A stretch of DNA of 6,411 nucleotides, from contig QWPO01000160.1 in assembly GCA_003669255.1 (NCBI GenBank), forward strand, positions 1 through 6,411. The letters run 5' to 3'. A program made the translations under genes and the position numbers. The first letter of the stretch is position 1, and every line of letters begins with the position of its first letter. The stretch is from Planctomycetota bacterium (GTDB taxonomy: Bacteria; Planctomycetota; Planctomycetia; Pirellulales; UBA1268). This document shows, one piece after another, positions 1-6,387 of this stretch. The notes under the pieces were generated by a model that did no database searches, was not told where the DNA came from, and saw only the letters and a list, made by a program, of their open reading frames with translations.

Positions 1-2
1 AT

Positions 3-368
3 GAACCTATCACGGTTTATGGTGATGGAATGCAAGCTCGATGCTTTGGTCACGTTCAGGATATCATCACCGGTATTGCAGGATTGATGGAGCATCCAAA
101 CGCTGCTGGCCAGGTCTTTAACATCGGAAACGATGAGGAGACGACGATTTTGGAGCTGGCCAATCGCGTGATTGCCTTGACTGGTTCTGCAAGCAAGATC
201 AAAATCATTCCATTCAGCGAAGCCTATCCTGCTGGCTTCGAGGATATGCATCGCCGGATTCCCGACCTCAACAAAGTGAAGGCTGCGATCGGGTACGCTC
301 CAAAACGTAACCTGGATGCGATCCTGACAGACGTGATCAATCAGTTCAAAGGTGGCCAGAAAGTCTGA
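3..368 (+). CDS. NAD-dependent nucleotide-sugar epimerase/dehydratase (extended SDR), 3' part only
   Basis: The reading frame is already open at the left edge, so only the last 121 residues are present; the first full codon is at position 3, and the first in-frame ATG (30) is internal, not the start. The segment opens with TVYGDGMQARCFGHVQDI, which matches the VYGDGxQxRxFxxVxD signature of the C-terminal, sugar-nucleotide-binding half of extended SDR enzymes such as UDP-glucose 4-epimerase and UDP-glucuronate decarboxylase. FNIGN (about residues 38-42), LELANRV and the end RRIPDLNKVKAAIGYAP also fit; the last is the usual 'PD.sK....lG..P' tail. The Rossmann fold and the YxxxK catalytic motif lie outside the window, so the exact substrate cannot be told. 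Such enzymes are cytoplasmic and make precursors for polysaccharide or cell-envelope glycans. The stop TGA is four bases before the stop of the convergent gene. Family call is firm; the specific reaction is not. Confidence 0.9.
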   Translation, partial: EPITVYGDGMQARCFGHVQDIITGIAGLMEHPNAAGQVFNIGNDEETTILELANRVIALTGSASKIKIIPFSEAYPAGFEDMHRRIPDLNKVKAAIGYAPKRNLDAILTDVINQFKGGQKV

Positions 369-372
369 CCAT

Positions 373-3216
373 TCATCGCTTTAGGGAGCCACCCTCACCG
401 GCTTTCATGGCTGGCCCAGTCGAAATGGGAATAGTCGTGTCGGTTTGAGTGACTCCATTGACTCTGCCTGAAATCACACGGATTTCAGAGTCAGGGTTCG
501 GCGACTTATTGCCTGCAACGATCACAGATAAGCTGGTTGGGTCCTTAGTTCCTGGATCGCCAATTTGCAAGGCTGGACCAGTGACTGATGACGCAAATGA
601 GTTTCCACTGATGTCCGCCGAGTAATAGACCCGACCTTTACTGGTCTTGATTTTTGGACTTTGATCGACGGCCAATCGAGCAGGTTTATCGGAACCTTGC
701 ACGGTGTTCCCGTTCACTGAAAGGCTGAACATGGGGGCATGGCTCCACCCCCAGATGTTCGGAAACTCTGTAGGGAACGAAGTTAATCGCAGGCTCTCCC
801 CGCCTCCAGTCAGAGTATTGTTTGTAACGGCTGAACCAAAGTGATTGCCTGCAAGTACGATATTAAAGGCTGTTTTTGATCCAGTCGCGTCAATCGTGTT
901 GCGATCCATCTGAAAGTCCCTAAACCCTTGTGCCAGGCTCATGGATGGTGGGTTGATGGAGCGATCCTTGGGATCAATGGGTGGTTCGACAATAATCGCT
1001 CCGTCGCCCATGAACTGCCTGACCACGTGATATCTGCCTGCATTAGGGCCGCTTAATATGGCCAGACAATCTCCAGCACGAGGCGTTTCAGCCAATGTGC
1101 CAGGTAGAATCACCATCGACCCATTTTCAGAAATCTGGGCTGGCTCGCCTTCAAACTTTATCCGATAGGATTCTGTCAGAAAAATCTCGTTGGCGTTCAT
1201 GTCGGCAATGGTGTCATCGTCTTGAGGACCAACATTTTTTACAAGATTACCTGCGACACGTATACTTGTTCCGTATTGGGTTAAGTTGGCAAATCTCCAG
1301 AGTTTACCTGATCCTGGAAGAGGCTCGATCCGATTCGATTCCAAGGCGAGTCCGATTGGTTTTGTGATGGCGAATGCGTCATAAGCAAAACTTCCAGGCA
1401 AGGGCCCGTCATGACGGTTCTGACGGATAGCCCAGGGACCGCCCTGCAGGTGGATTGTCCCTCCTTTAAAGACACAGCGTTCAATTTTTCCATTGTGCCC
1501 ATTGAGAATTCGAACGAGTTTGATCGCTTCAGGAGGTTGCTTGGGATCTGCTTTGCGAGGAACCGGTGGGCCGTAAACAATGACTTTATCAAGAGTTATA
1601 CCCCATATGGCTGCGTCGTGATTAAAGCCCGTGTCACGATTGTCAGTCGTGGCAATCACGGCTGGCCCGTAAGCAACATCGAAGCTCCAAGGGATTGGAC
1701 CAGCGAATCTTACAATCAGTCCGGAGAGGCTCGTTCCGCCTGAACGGATTTTAATCGCGGCAGTCCAATCGCCACTTCCGCCGGGCCTGAAGGTCAGAAT
1801 CGGCTTAGCATTTGGAGCAGCTTCCAGTCGGGTCGGCTTATCAATCATCAAAGGGCGGTCAAGTTTGTAATCTCCGTTGCTGAGAATCACGGTACCACCA
1901 CGATTGACCAAAGCTTGTAAGTCGTCTCCTGGCTTGGCATTGGATTTTTCGGCGCGCAGTGTTGGAGAGCGTTTTGAGAGATCTGTTTTGCCTCCAGTGA
2001 CCTGAATCAAATGATTCGTACCATCGATTCCGACAAGTCTTAGACTGAGAGTCTGGTTTTCCAGATCTGCAAGTGGTAGAAATTCGACTCTGGCTTTATT
2101 CAGGGTCAATCGTTCAAAAATCATCGGCAAAGCATTTGGAACAGCTGGTTTATCTGGAGTGCTGGACGTTCCGTAAGTTGTTCCAAAATAATCTGTTAAG
2201 ACAGCAGCTGTCGAGCGGAAATCGGGTGCAATCTGATTGATTTCGAATTGAACAGCCCCTGGACCCAGCTTCGATTTTGTGACGGATCCCAACCATTTCG
2301 TAGACCATTTCGAGAGTGTCAGGTTGGGTAGTTTGCTGGCCGGCATGGCACGATCGCCATCAGCTTTGCCTGCAACCAGAGTCGTGTTGGAAACAGCATT
2401 CGACGCATATCTCACTCTGATTTTCAAGGGCTTCCCTTCCAGGCTTCCCTCTTTAATAAAGGGAACACTTAAGATAAGTTTCGCTGTAGGAGCCTTTTCA
2501 GGCGATCGAATCAGTTCAGCTGACCAGACTGCTTCTAAATTCTGACCAAACGACCACTTGTATAACCCGTCGGAAGTCTCTACATCAACTCCATTAATGG
2601 CGTCTCGATCAGAAAGTTTAGAGAGTTCGATCACGGTGTCTTCAAAACTGTCAGGTCCCACGGCTGCTGATCTGTTGGTCAAATCCACTGGCTTATCCAA
2701 GTCCTGACCGAGCCATTTAGCAGCAATTTCAGCAGAAGCGATTGGCTTCGTTGGATCTGCCTGACCACCCGGAAAATATATCGTCTGCTCCGGCTGATCT
2801 TTGACAGTCCATTTCAGCTCAAACTCTCGCCCTGTCTCGACTTGATCGCTTTCAAAAAATAATTCCACATGACCGGGCCGCGAATCTGGAATCAAATGCA
2901 TCGCCCATCCACCTGGCGGTTTCTTGCCACCCGGAGCCCACTGCCATTCACCCCCACCTTTGCCTTTTAAAGTGATGTTCGTGAGCCGGGCGGACTGCAT
3001 TCCAGAAACGTGAATCTGGATATCCTGAATATTGTCGGAGCCTGCGGTGGTTGATTTTCCAACATAATCTTTCCCACTTTGCCCAACCCACTTTGCGGAC
3101 GGGCCAGGATTGGCCGTTTTTCGTTTCGTTTGACCTTCTGCGGATTCATACCCGAACGTGAATATCAGAACGAGTAATCCGATAAGAGGCTTAAAGCGAA
3201 TCGATTTAGAGTGCAT
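373..3216 (-). CDS. Exported protein with three KW(V/L)G repeats and a C-terminal parallel beta-helix
   Basis: A 947-residue protein counted from the ATG. A signal peptide is visible at residues 1 to about 28 (basic start HSKSIRFK, then a hydrophobic PLIGLLVLIFTFGY); there is no lipobox cysteine, so it is probably released or wall-associated. Residues 42-154, 167-286 and 307-412 are three diverged copies of one domain (see the repeat entry), probably beta-sandwiches. From about 430 (GDDLQALVNRGGTVILSNGDY) it reads like a pectin-lyase-type right-handed beta-helix: a 'GGTVxLxxGxY' opening coil, then N-rich turns such as DRNTI, TNNTLTGGG, NGNTVQGS and SGNSF up to about 905. The tail is low in structure signals. 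Only two cysteines occur. Beta-helix proteins of this shape include polysaccharide lyases and glycan-binding proteins, but I cannot place catalytic residues, so no enzyme activity is claimed. A TTG directly before the ATG would add one residue; the ATG fits the ribosome site better. It resembles long hypothetical exoproteins of planctomycetes. Confidence 0.9.
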   Translation of the reverse strand: MHSKSIRFKPLIGLLVLIFTFGYESAEGQTKRKTANPGPSAKWVGQSGKDYVGKSTTAGSDNIQDIQIHVSGMQSARLTNITLKGKGGGEWQWAPGGKKPPGGWAMHLIPDSRPGHVELFFESDQVETGREFELKWTVKDQPEQTIYFPGGQADPTKPIASAEIAAKWLGQDLDKPVDLTNRSAAVGPDSFEDTVIELSKLSDRDAINGVDVETSDGLYKWSFGQNLEAVWSAELIRSPEKAPTAKLILSVPFIKEGSLEGKPLKIRVRYASNAVSNTTLVAGKADGDRAMPASKLPNLTLSKWSTKWLGSVTKSKLGPGAVQFEINQIAPDFRSTAAVLTDYFGTTYGTSSTPDKPAVPNALPMIFERLTLNKARVEFLPLADLENQTLSLRLVGIDGTNHLIQVTGGKTDLSKRSPTLRAEKSNAKPGDDLQALVNRGGTVILSNGDYKLDRPLMIDKPTRLEAAPNAKPILTFRPGGSGDWTAAIKIRSGGTSLSGLIVRFAGPIPWSFDVAYGPAVIATTDNRDTGFNHDAAIWGITLDKVIVYGPPVPRKADPKQPPEAIKLVRILNGHNGKIERCVFKGGTIHLQGGPWAIRQNRHDGPLPGSFAYDAFAITKPIGLALESNRIEPLPGSGKLWRFANLTQYGTSIRVAGNLVKNVGPQDDDTIADMNANEIFLTESYRIKFEGEPAQISENGSMVILPGTLAETPRAGDCLAILSGPNAGRYHVVRQFMGDGAIIVEPPIDPKDRSINPPSMSLAQGFRDFQMDRNTIDATGSKTAFNIVLAGNHFGSAVTNNTLTGGGESLRLTSFPTEFPNIWGWSHAPMFSLSVNGNTVQGSDKPARLAVDQSPKIKTSKGRVYYSADISGNSFASSVTGPALQIGDPGTKDPTSLSVIVAGNKSPNPDSEIRVISGRVNGVTQTDTTIPISTGPAMKAGEGGSLKR
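1981..3093 (-). repeat. Three tandem diverged protein-domain repeats inside the beta-helix exoprotein
   Basis: Three copies, starting at residues 42, 167 and 307 of the protein. Openings: KWVGQSGKDYVG, KWLGQDLDKPVDL and KWLGSVTKSKLG. Each then has a G-rich step leading into a strand: GSDNIQDIQIHV, GPDSFEDTVIEL and GPGAVQFEINQI. Each ends with a strand and a short closing motif: GGQAD, AGKAD and GGKTD. The copies are 106-120 residues long with periods of 125 and 140. Identity between copies is low outside these anchors, so the duplication is old and is seen at protein level, not as a DNA repeat. Copies 1 and 2 are the most alike. Copy 1 alone keeps the GGGEWQW motif. A similar 'WxGQDGxDyVG...GGxADP' module occurs, as far as I recall, in other planctomycete exoproteins; its function is unknown to me. 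Confidence 0.75.
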
Positions 3217-3223
3217 CAAGCGT

Positions 3224-3227
3224 CTCC
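3224..3227 (-). promoter_or_regulatory. Ribosome binding site that fixes the ATG start of the beta-helix gene
   Basis: Read on the - strand this is GGAG, seven bases before the ATG at 3214-3216 and only four before the adjacent TTG at 3217-3219. The spacing favours the ATG. Confidence 0.65.
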
Positions 3228-3497
3228 GTGACTGGTACTTTGTGGTTCAGAGTTATGCATGTCCGATCAAGCCGCAACAGGATCTCGATATAATTGACGC
3301 CTAAAACCATGGCGTAAGGGACTTGATTCTGGCATATTAATGTGAAACGAGGATTTCTCCCATATCAATCTTGAAGAAGTGTGTGCTGCTCAAGCTGATC
3401 CCACTATTTTCCCGATGAATTCTCGACCAAGTGGGCGTTGTCAATCTCTGAAAACCCCATAACCATCATCCACCAAAATCTCAGGATTCGTTTCCCT
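3228..3497. other. Divergent intergenic region between the beta-helix gene and the isomerase gene
   Basis: About 270 bp that must carry start signals for both flanking genes. I found no convincing sigma-70 pair. On the - strand TTGCGG (rc at 3268-3273) followed after 16 bases by TAACTC is the best, but poor, match for the beta-helix gene. On the + strand the AT-rich CATATTAAT near 3333-3341 could be a -10 but lacks a good -35. A 5-bp inverted repeat ACGCC/GGCGT (3297-3301, 3311-3315) is within what chance gives. Part of the stretch (3438-3497) is open in the isomerase frame from a TTG codon. Confidence 0.5.
3483..3486 (+). promoter_or_regulatory. Possible weak ribosome binding site of the isomerase gene
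   Basis: AGGA lies 11 bases before the ATG at 3498. The spacing is long, so this is only mild support. The upstream TTG at 3438 has no better site (only GTGGGCG just before it). Confidence 0.35.
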
Positions 3498-5027
3498 ATG
3501 AGCTCAAAAATTGCAGTTTTCTGGCCAGGTGATTATCGTGCCAAGCCAAATGAATGGGCGCTTGATCAATCTCAAGAAGCGACGACACAGATTTTCGCTG
3601 CCCTCAAAAAACTTGGTAAAAGTCCTTATCTGGTTGAGGGTTATCTCACAAGGCCCGGTGAGGCTATTAAGAAACTTGGACCGATACAGGATCCTGCTGT
3701 TGGCTTGTTTGTGCACTGGACGTATGCACCTCATACCGTGGATGGGGTGGTTGGGAAGGATACGCCTCTGCTGCTCGCTTCGAATTTCTCTGGGACGTGG
3801 CCAGGCCTGGTTGCACTCCTGAACACGGCGGCCAGCCTCGAAGTGGTTGGACGTTCCGCAAGCCGTGTCTGGACCCGCGCGAAGGACTGGACCAGCGACG
3901 AATTCTTCATGGAACACCTTCGCGAATGGACGGAGACGGGTGTCACAACTTACTCTGAGGAAGATCTTTACAGCACATCTCCAGTTTCAGATCAGGCTCG
4001 ATCCACGGCCCAGACTGTGCTTGACCAGATCCATGCGAAACGTATTTTGGCCTTGATGCTTGGCGATACGTCCATGGGGATGATCAATGGCTATTTTGGA
4101 CCTCGTGTGCTGACGAAAATTGGATTCACAGAACATAAAGTGGATCAGGCGTGGATCCTCGAACGCCGCGGCTCCGTCTCGCAAAGCCGAGTGGACGATG
4201 CCTTTAAGTATGTTGTTGATAAAGGAGTGACGTTCCACTGGGGTGAGGAGGGGGCCGAAGATTTTACTCCAGAATCAACCAAGGAACAGCTTCGCGACTA
4301 TCTGACCGTTCTGGATATGATCCACGAGTTTGAAGCGGACTGTTTGGGATGGCAGTATCAACTTGGCTTACTTAAGCTCACTCCACCGAGCGATTTTGCC
4401 GAGGGGTTGTTCAACTCGCATGCACGACCTGAGGGCAATGGTCACCCGATAATCACTTCTACAGAGGCGGATCAAGGTAATCTGGTTCCGATGGAGCTGA
4501 TGAAGCGAATCCTTGAAGCCAAGGGCCAGCCTGGAGCCGTGATGTTCCACGACGTCCGCTGGGGGGCTGAACACGACGGGCGATTCCTATGGGTGCTGTT
4601 AAACAGTGGTTCCTGTGGGGCTTATGCATTTAATCACGATGTAGATTCACTCAAAGGGGCACACAGTTACCGACAGCCATCGGGATATTTCCCGGTTCCT
4701 GGAGGTACTTTCGCAGGCGTGAGTTTACCGGGAGCAATGACATGGGCTCGCGCCTGGCTTGACCGCAATGGCCAACTGGTCATGGATATGGGCCGTGGCG
4801 AATCGGTCGACCTACCGGAGTCGGTTCGTGAGGAATGGTGGCAGGGAACCACGCGACAGTGGCCATTCATGGCGGCAGATCTTGGCTGTGACTGGGGCTC
4901 TCTGATGGCCCACTACATGTCAAATCACGTGGCCGTGGCCTATGGCGATATCCTTGGTGAACTCGTGGCCGTGTGTCAGGGGCTTGGGATTCGTACTCGG
5001 CTTTGGGGCAAAGGGACTCAGTCCTGA
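3498..5027 (+). CDS. L-fucose isomerase-family protein (FucI-like aldose/ketose isomerase)
   Basis: A 509-residue protein from the ATG. The frame stays open to a TTG at 3438, but the 20 extra residues look non-coding, and KIAVFWPGDYR right after the ATG is a natural first strand. The C-terminal half aligns by eye with E. coli FucI as I remember it: GWQYQLG (GWQGQ), FAEGLFNS (TAEAILNS), STEADQGNLVPMELM (ATENDSLNGVAMLM), VMFHDVRWG (VFADVR), WVLLNSGSCGA (IHLINSGSAA) and MSNHVAVAYGD (GANHGVLTIGH). On this basis the Mn-binding residues are E302, D325 and H477, matching the family's Glu-Asp-His triad. The E-to-D spacing is the same in both. FucI enzymes are cytoplasmic and interconvert L-fucose/L-fuculose and D-arabinose/D-ribulose. 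This one is about 80 residues shorter than E. coli FucI (591) and the N-terminal domains do not align by eye, so the sugar used is unknown. It stands alone, with no kinase or aldolase gene next to it. A strong hairpin follows the stop. Confidence 0.85.
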   Translation: MSSKIAVFWPGDYRAKPNEWALDQSQEATTQIFAALKKLGKSPYLVEGYLTRPGEAIKKLGPIQDPAVGLFVHWTYAPHTVDGVVGKDTPLLLASNFSGTWPGLVALLNTAASLEVVGRSASRVWTRAKDWTSDEFFMEHLREWTETGVTTYSEEDLYSTSPVSDQARSTAQTVLDQIHAKRILALMLGDTSMGMINGYFGPRVLTKIGFTEHKVDQAWILERRGSVSQSRVDDAFKYVVDKGVTFHWGEEGAEDFTPESTKEQLRDYLTVLDMIHEFEADCLGWQYQLGLLKLTPPSDFAEGLFNSHARPEGNGHPIITSTEADQGNLVPMELMKRILEAKGQPGAVMFHDVRWGAEHDGRFLWVLLNSGSCGAYAFNHDVDSLKGAHSYRQPSGYFPVPGGTFAGVSLPGAMTWARAWLDRNGQLVMDMGRGESVDLPESVREEWWQGTTRQWPFMAADLGCDWGSLMAHYMSNHVAVAYGDILGELVAVCQGLGIRTRLWGKGTQS

Positions 5028-5062
5028 TTCGAAGTAAGTCACTAAAAAGTCAACAAAAACAG

Positions 5063-5097
5063 TTGGGCTGGTGCTTCAAATCGAAGTACCAGCCCAA
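5063..5097. terminator. Bidirectional hairpin terminator between convergent genes
   Basis: A 14-bp inverted repeat: left arm TTGGGCTGGTGCTT (5063-5076), right arm AAGTACCAGCCCAA (5084-5097), loop CAAATCG that can close to five bases by one more C-G pair. In the + strand RNA the single imperfect position is a G-U wobble; in the - strand RNA it becomes an A-C mismatch, so folding is best for the isomerase transcript. The tail on the + side is ATATTGTTTG, modest. The - side tail is CTGTTTTTGTTG, a clearer U-run for the gene starting at 5920. It lies 36 bases past one stop and 41 past the other, as expected for a shared terminator. Confidence 0.85.
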
Positions 5098-5137
5098 TAT
5101 TGTTTGATGTCCTGATTGATTCAGTGGTTAGGTGAAA

Positions 5138-5920
5138 TCACCAATAAGCCCAGTGATAGGCAGGATCCATCAGGCGGATCTCATCTTCGTGCAGTTCGAT
5201 GTGATCACCAAAGATTTGAAAGTCGATCTGTAAAGACTTGTAAGTCTTCTTGGCAGCGGTCGTTTCGGTTGCTTTGACAGCTTTGTAGCCATCGGACAGG
5301 CCACGAACATAGATTGAAAATCGGCTTGCTTTGGGATCCATATTATCCCAGATGGCCACGCCGAATACGGCATCATCGACGCCCTCTTTTTTACTTGGCG
5401 GGATTACGCCAACAAGGTCGACTGAGCCTAAAAGTGGGGTGGATGGTTCTTCCCGAGCTTGAATCAGTTTCACGGCTTGCGGCAACGGAACGTCGTCGTA
5501 GCGTTTATTCGTGTTCGTCACGATCGAGAATTGGGGAACGAAAAGTCTCGGTTCACCGGTCCGATTGACAACACGATAGTACATGTAATAGATCGTTCGG
5601 CGACCTTTACCGGGGATTTCCACGGTTCGCATTCGCAGGGGCTTGAATGCCAGGTCGAGTACCCACAAGCTTTTGCGATCAGCTGGCTGGAGCGAGGTAT
5701 CGACCATCTGAAAATTGAATGATGGGGAACCGGCTCTGACGGGCACGGTTGGAAGTGGTTTTGACAGAACAGCTGGAGGGATCGGATCCGGGCCAGCTAA
5801 TTCTTCAGCAGCGGGTGGCTCAACCGGTTTATTTTGCGCATTCTGAGCGATCGCCCCATTGGGCAAGGTCAAACCAGCAGCGACGCTCAAAGCCCATTCT
5901 CGACGGGACCAGACTGGCAT
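5138..5920 (-). CDS. Conserved exported protein of unknown function with a Tat-like signal peptide
   Basis: A 260-residue protein. The start reads MPVWSRREWALSVAAGLTLP followed by NGAIAQ: a twin-arginine motif SRREWAL, a mildly hydrophobic core and an AIAQ-type cleavage site near residue 26, so export by Tat is likely. Residues 27-65 are rich in P, A and E and look like a linker. From about 66 the protein is compact: strands around WVLDLAFKPLRMRTVEI, IYYMYYRVVNRTGEPRLFVPQF, then GVDDAVFGVAIWD and FSIYVRGLSDGY, ending DPAYHWAYW. The pattern of paired strands and the 'VxNRTGEPRxFVPxF' segment suggest a beta-rich periplasmic or surface domain. No catalytic motif, no cysteine and no later membrane segment are visible. 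I recall close relatives in many planctomycete genomes annotated only as hypothetical. The ATG has GAGG five bases upstream. It is convergent with the isomerase gene and shares the hairpin terminator; upstream it is next to gene-free DNA. Confidence 0.88.
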   Translation of the reverse strand: MPVWSRREWALSVAAGLTLPNGAIAQNAQNKPVEPPAAEELAGPDPIPPAVLSKPLPTVPVRAGSPSFNFQMVDTSLQPADRKSLWVLDLAFKPLRMRTVEIPGKGRRTIYYMYYRVVNRTGEPRLFVPQFSIVTNTNKRYDDVPLPQAVKLIQAREEPSTPLLGSVDLVGVIPPSKKEGVDDAVFGVAIWDNMDPKASRFSIYVRGLSDGYKAVKATETTAAKKTYKSLQIDFQIFGDHIELHEDEIRLMDPAYHWAYW

Positions 5921-5925
5921 TGCGA

Positions 5926-5929
5926 CCTC
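5926..5929 (-). promoter_or_regulatory. Ribosome binding site of the Tat-exported protein gene
   Basis: Reads GAGG on the - strand, five bases before the ATG at 5918-5920. It supports this start, which also places the twin-arginine motif near the N-terminus as Tat signals require. Confidence 0.6.
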
Positions 5930-6311
5930 GAATCCATCATGTATCTGATCGGAAGGCGGAAGTCAGAACCTCTATTCACGCAAGTGGTTCTGTAACTGAC
6001 GACTGGTTTAGGGAAGAATCCTGCCAGAAGTCCGCGACTGACTCTTTATCCATAAACTTAGCCCATCTTGGAAATTCGGTCAAGAAAACCCTGTCGAGTA
6101 ATTTCATAATCTTTGTTTAGAATTGGTCTAATCCCCGTTTCCGGCATTCCGTCAATTTTTAGGAACTGGTTCCAGGTGAGGAGCGAGCCTCAGACGATCA
6201 CCGTGGGTTAGGTTCAGGCGCGGATTGGATTTATAGGATCTGGATACGAGTTTTGAAGTGTTAGGGGCGACTGGTTTTTGCTGATAAAACGATGTTCGTA
6301 GAGGAAAAACC
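5930..6311. other. Gene-free stretch between the exported-protein gene and the tRNA-Leu promoter
   Basis: About 380 bp without a convincing gene on either strand. It holds the candidate - strand promoter described separately and two small inverted repeats close together: GGAACTGGTTCC (6162-6173) and TGAGG/CCTCA around a six-base loop (6177-6192). Neither is followed by a T-run, so they do not look like terminators. A 43-codon - strand frame (6107 down to 5976) lacks a ribosome site. Confidence 0.5.
6055..6083 (-). promoter_or_regulatory. Candidate promoter of the Tat-exported protein gene
   Basis: On the - strand TTGACC (6078-6083) is followed after exactly 17 bases by TAAGTT (6055-6060). 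The -35 is close to consensus (5 of 6), the -10 is poor (3 of 6). It would give a leader of about 130 bases before the ATG at 5920. Inference from sequence match only. Confidence 0.35.
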
Positions 6312-6339
6312 TTGACTTTGAAGACTTTTCTGGTAAATT
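6312..6339 (+). promoter_or_regulatory. Sigma-70 type promoter of the tRNA-Leu gene
   Basis: TTGACT (-35, 6312-6317), 16-base spacer, TAAATT (-10, 6334-6339). The -10 is preceded by TGG, so the extended -10 element TGn is present. Transcription would start near 6346, leaving a leader of about 40 bases before the tRNA for RNase P to remove. The surrounding DNA is AT-rich. Confidence 0.7.
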
Positions 6340-6387
6340 AATTCTTGTGGAGCTGATGATTTATCGAATCGTTGCGGTTTCACAGAT

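Noticed and set aside
387..413. AGCCA/TGGCT inverted repeat just past the epimerase stop, considered as a terminator
   Set aside because: Five-bp stem with a loop of about 16 bases, no T-run after it, and it lies inside the coding part of the convergent gene.
1095..1743. Two + strand open frames of 90 and 110 residues within the beta-helix gene
   Set aside because: They are antisense shadows of a long frame with clear protein-level repeats and have no ribosome sites or recognisable domains.
3297..3315. ACGCC/GGCGT inverted repeat in the divergent intergenic region
   Set aside because: Only five base pairs with a nine-base loop; expected by chance and not placed at a credible promoter.
5131..5142. 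GGTGAAATCACC palindrome at the end of the exported-protein gene
   Set aside because: Only two central bases, so it cannot form a stable hairpin, and it overlaps the last codons; no sign of an operator role.
5976..6107. A 43-codon - strand frame starting with MKLLDRVFLTEF upstream of the exported-protein gene
   Set aside because: No ribosome site before the ATG, no recognisable family, and the best candidate promoter for the downstream gene lies inside it. It could be real only if conserved in relatives.
5749..6120. A 123-residue + strand open frame
   Set aside because: Its first part is the antisense of the signal peptide and linker of the exported protein, the rest is gene-free DNA, and the composition is unlike a protein.
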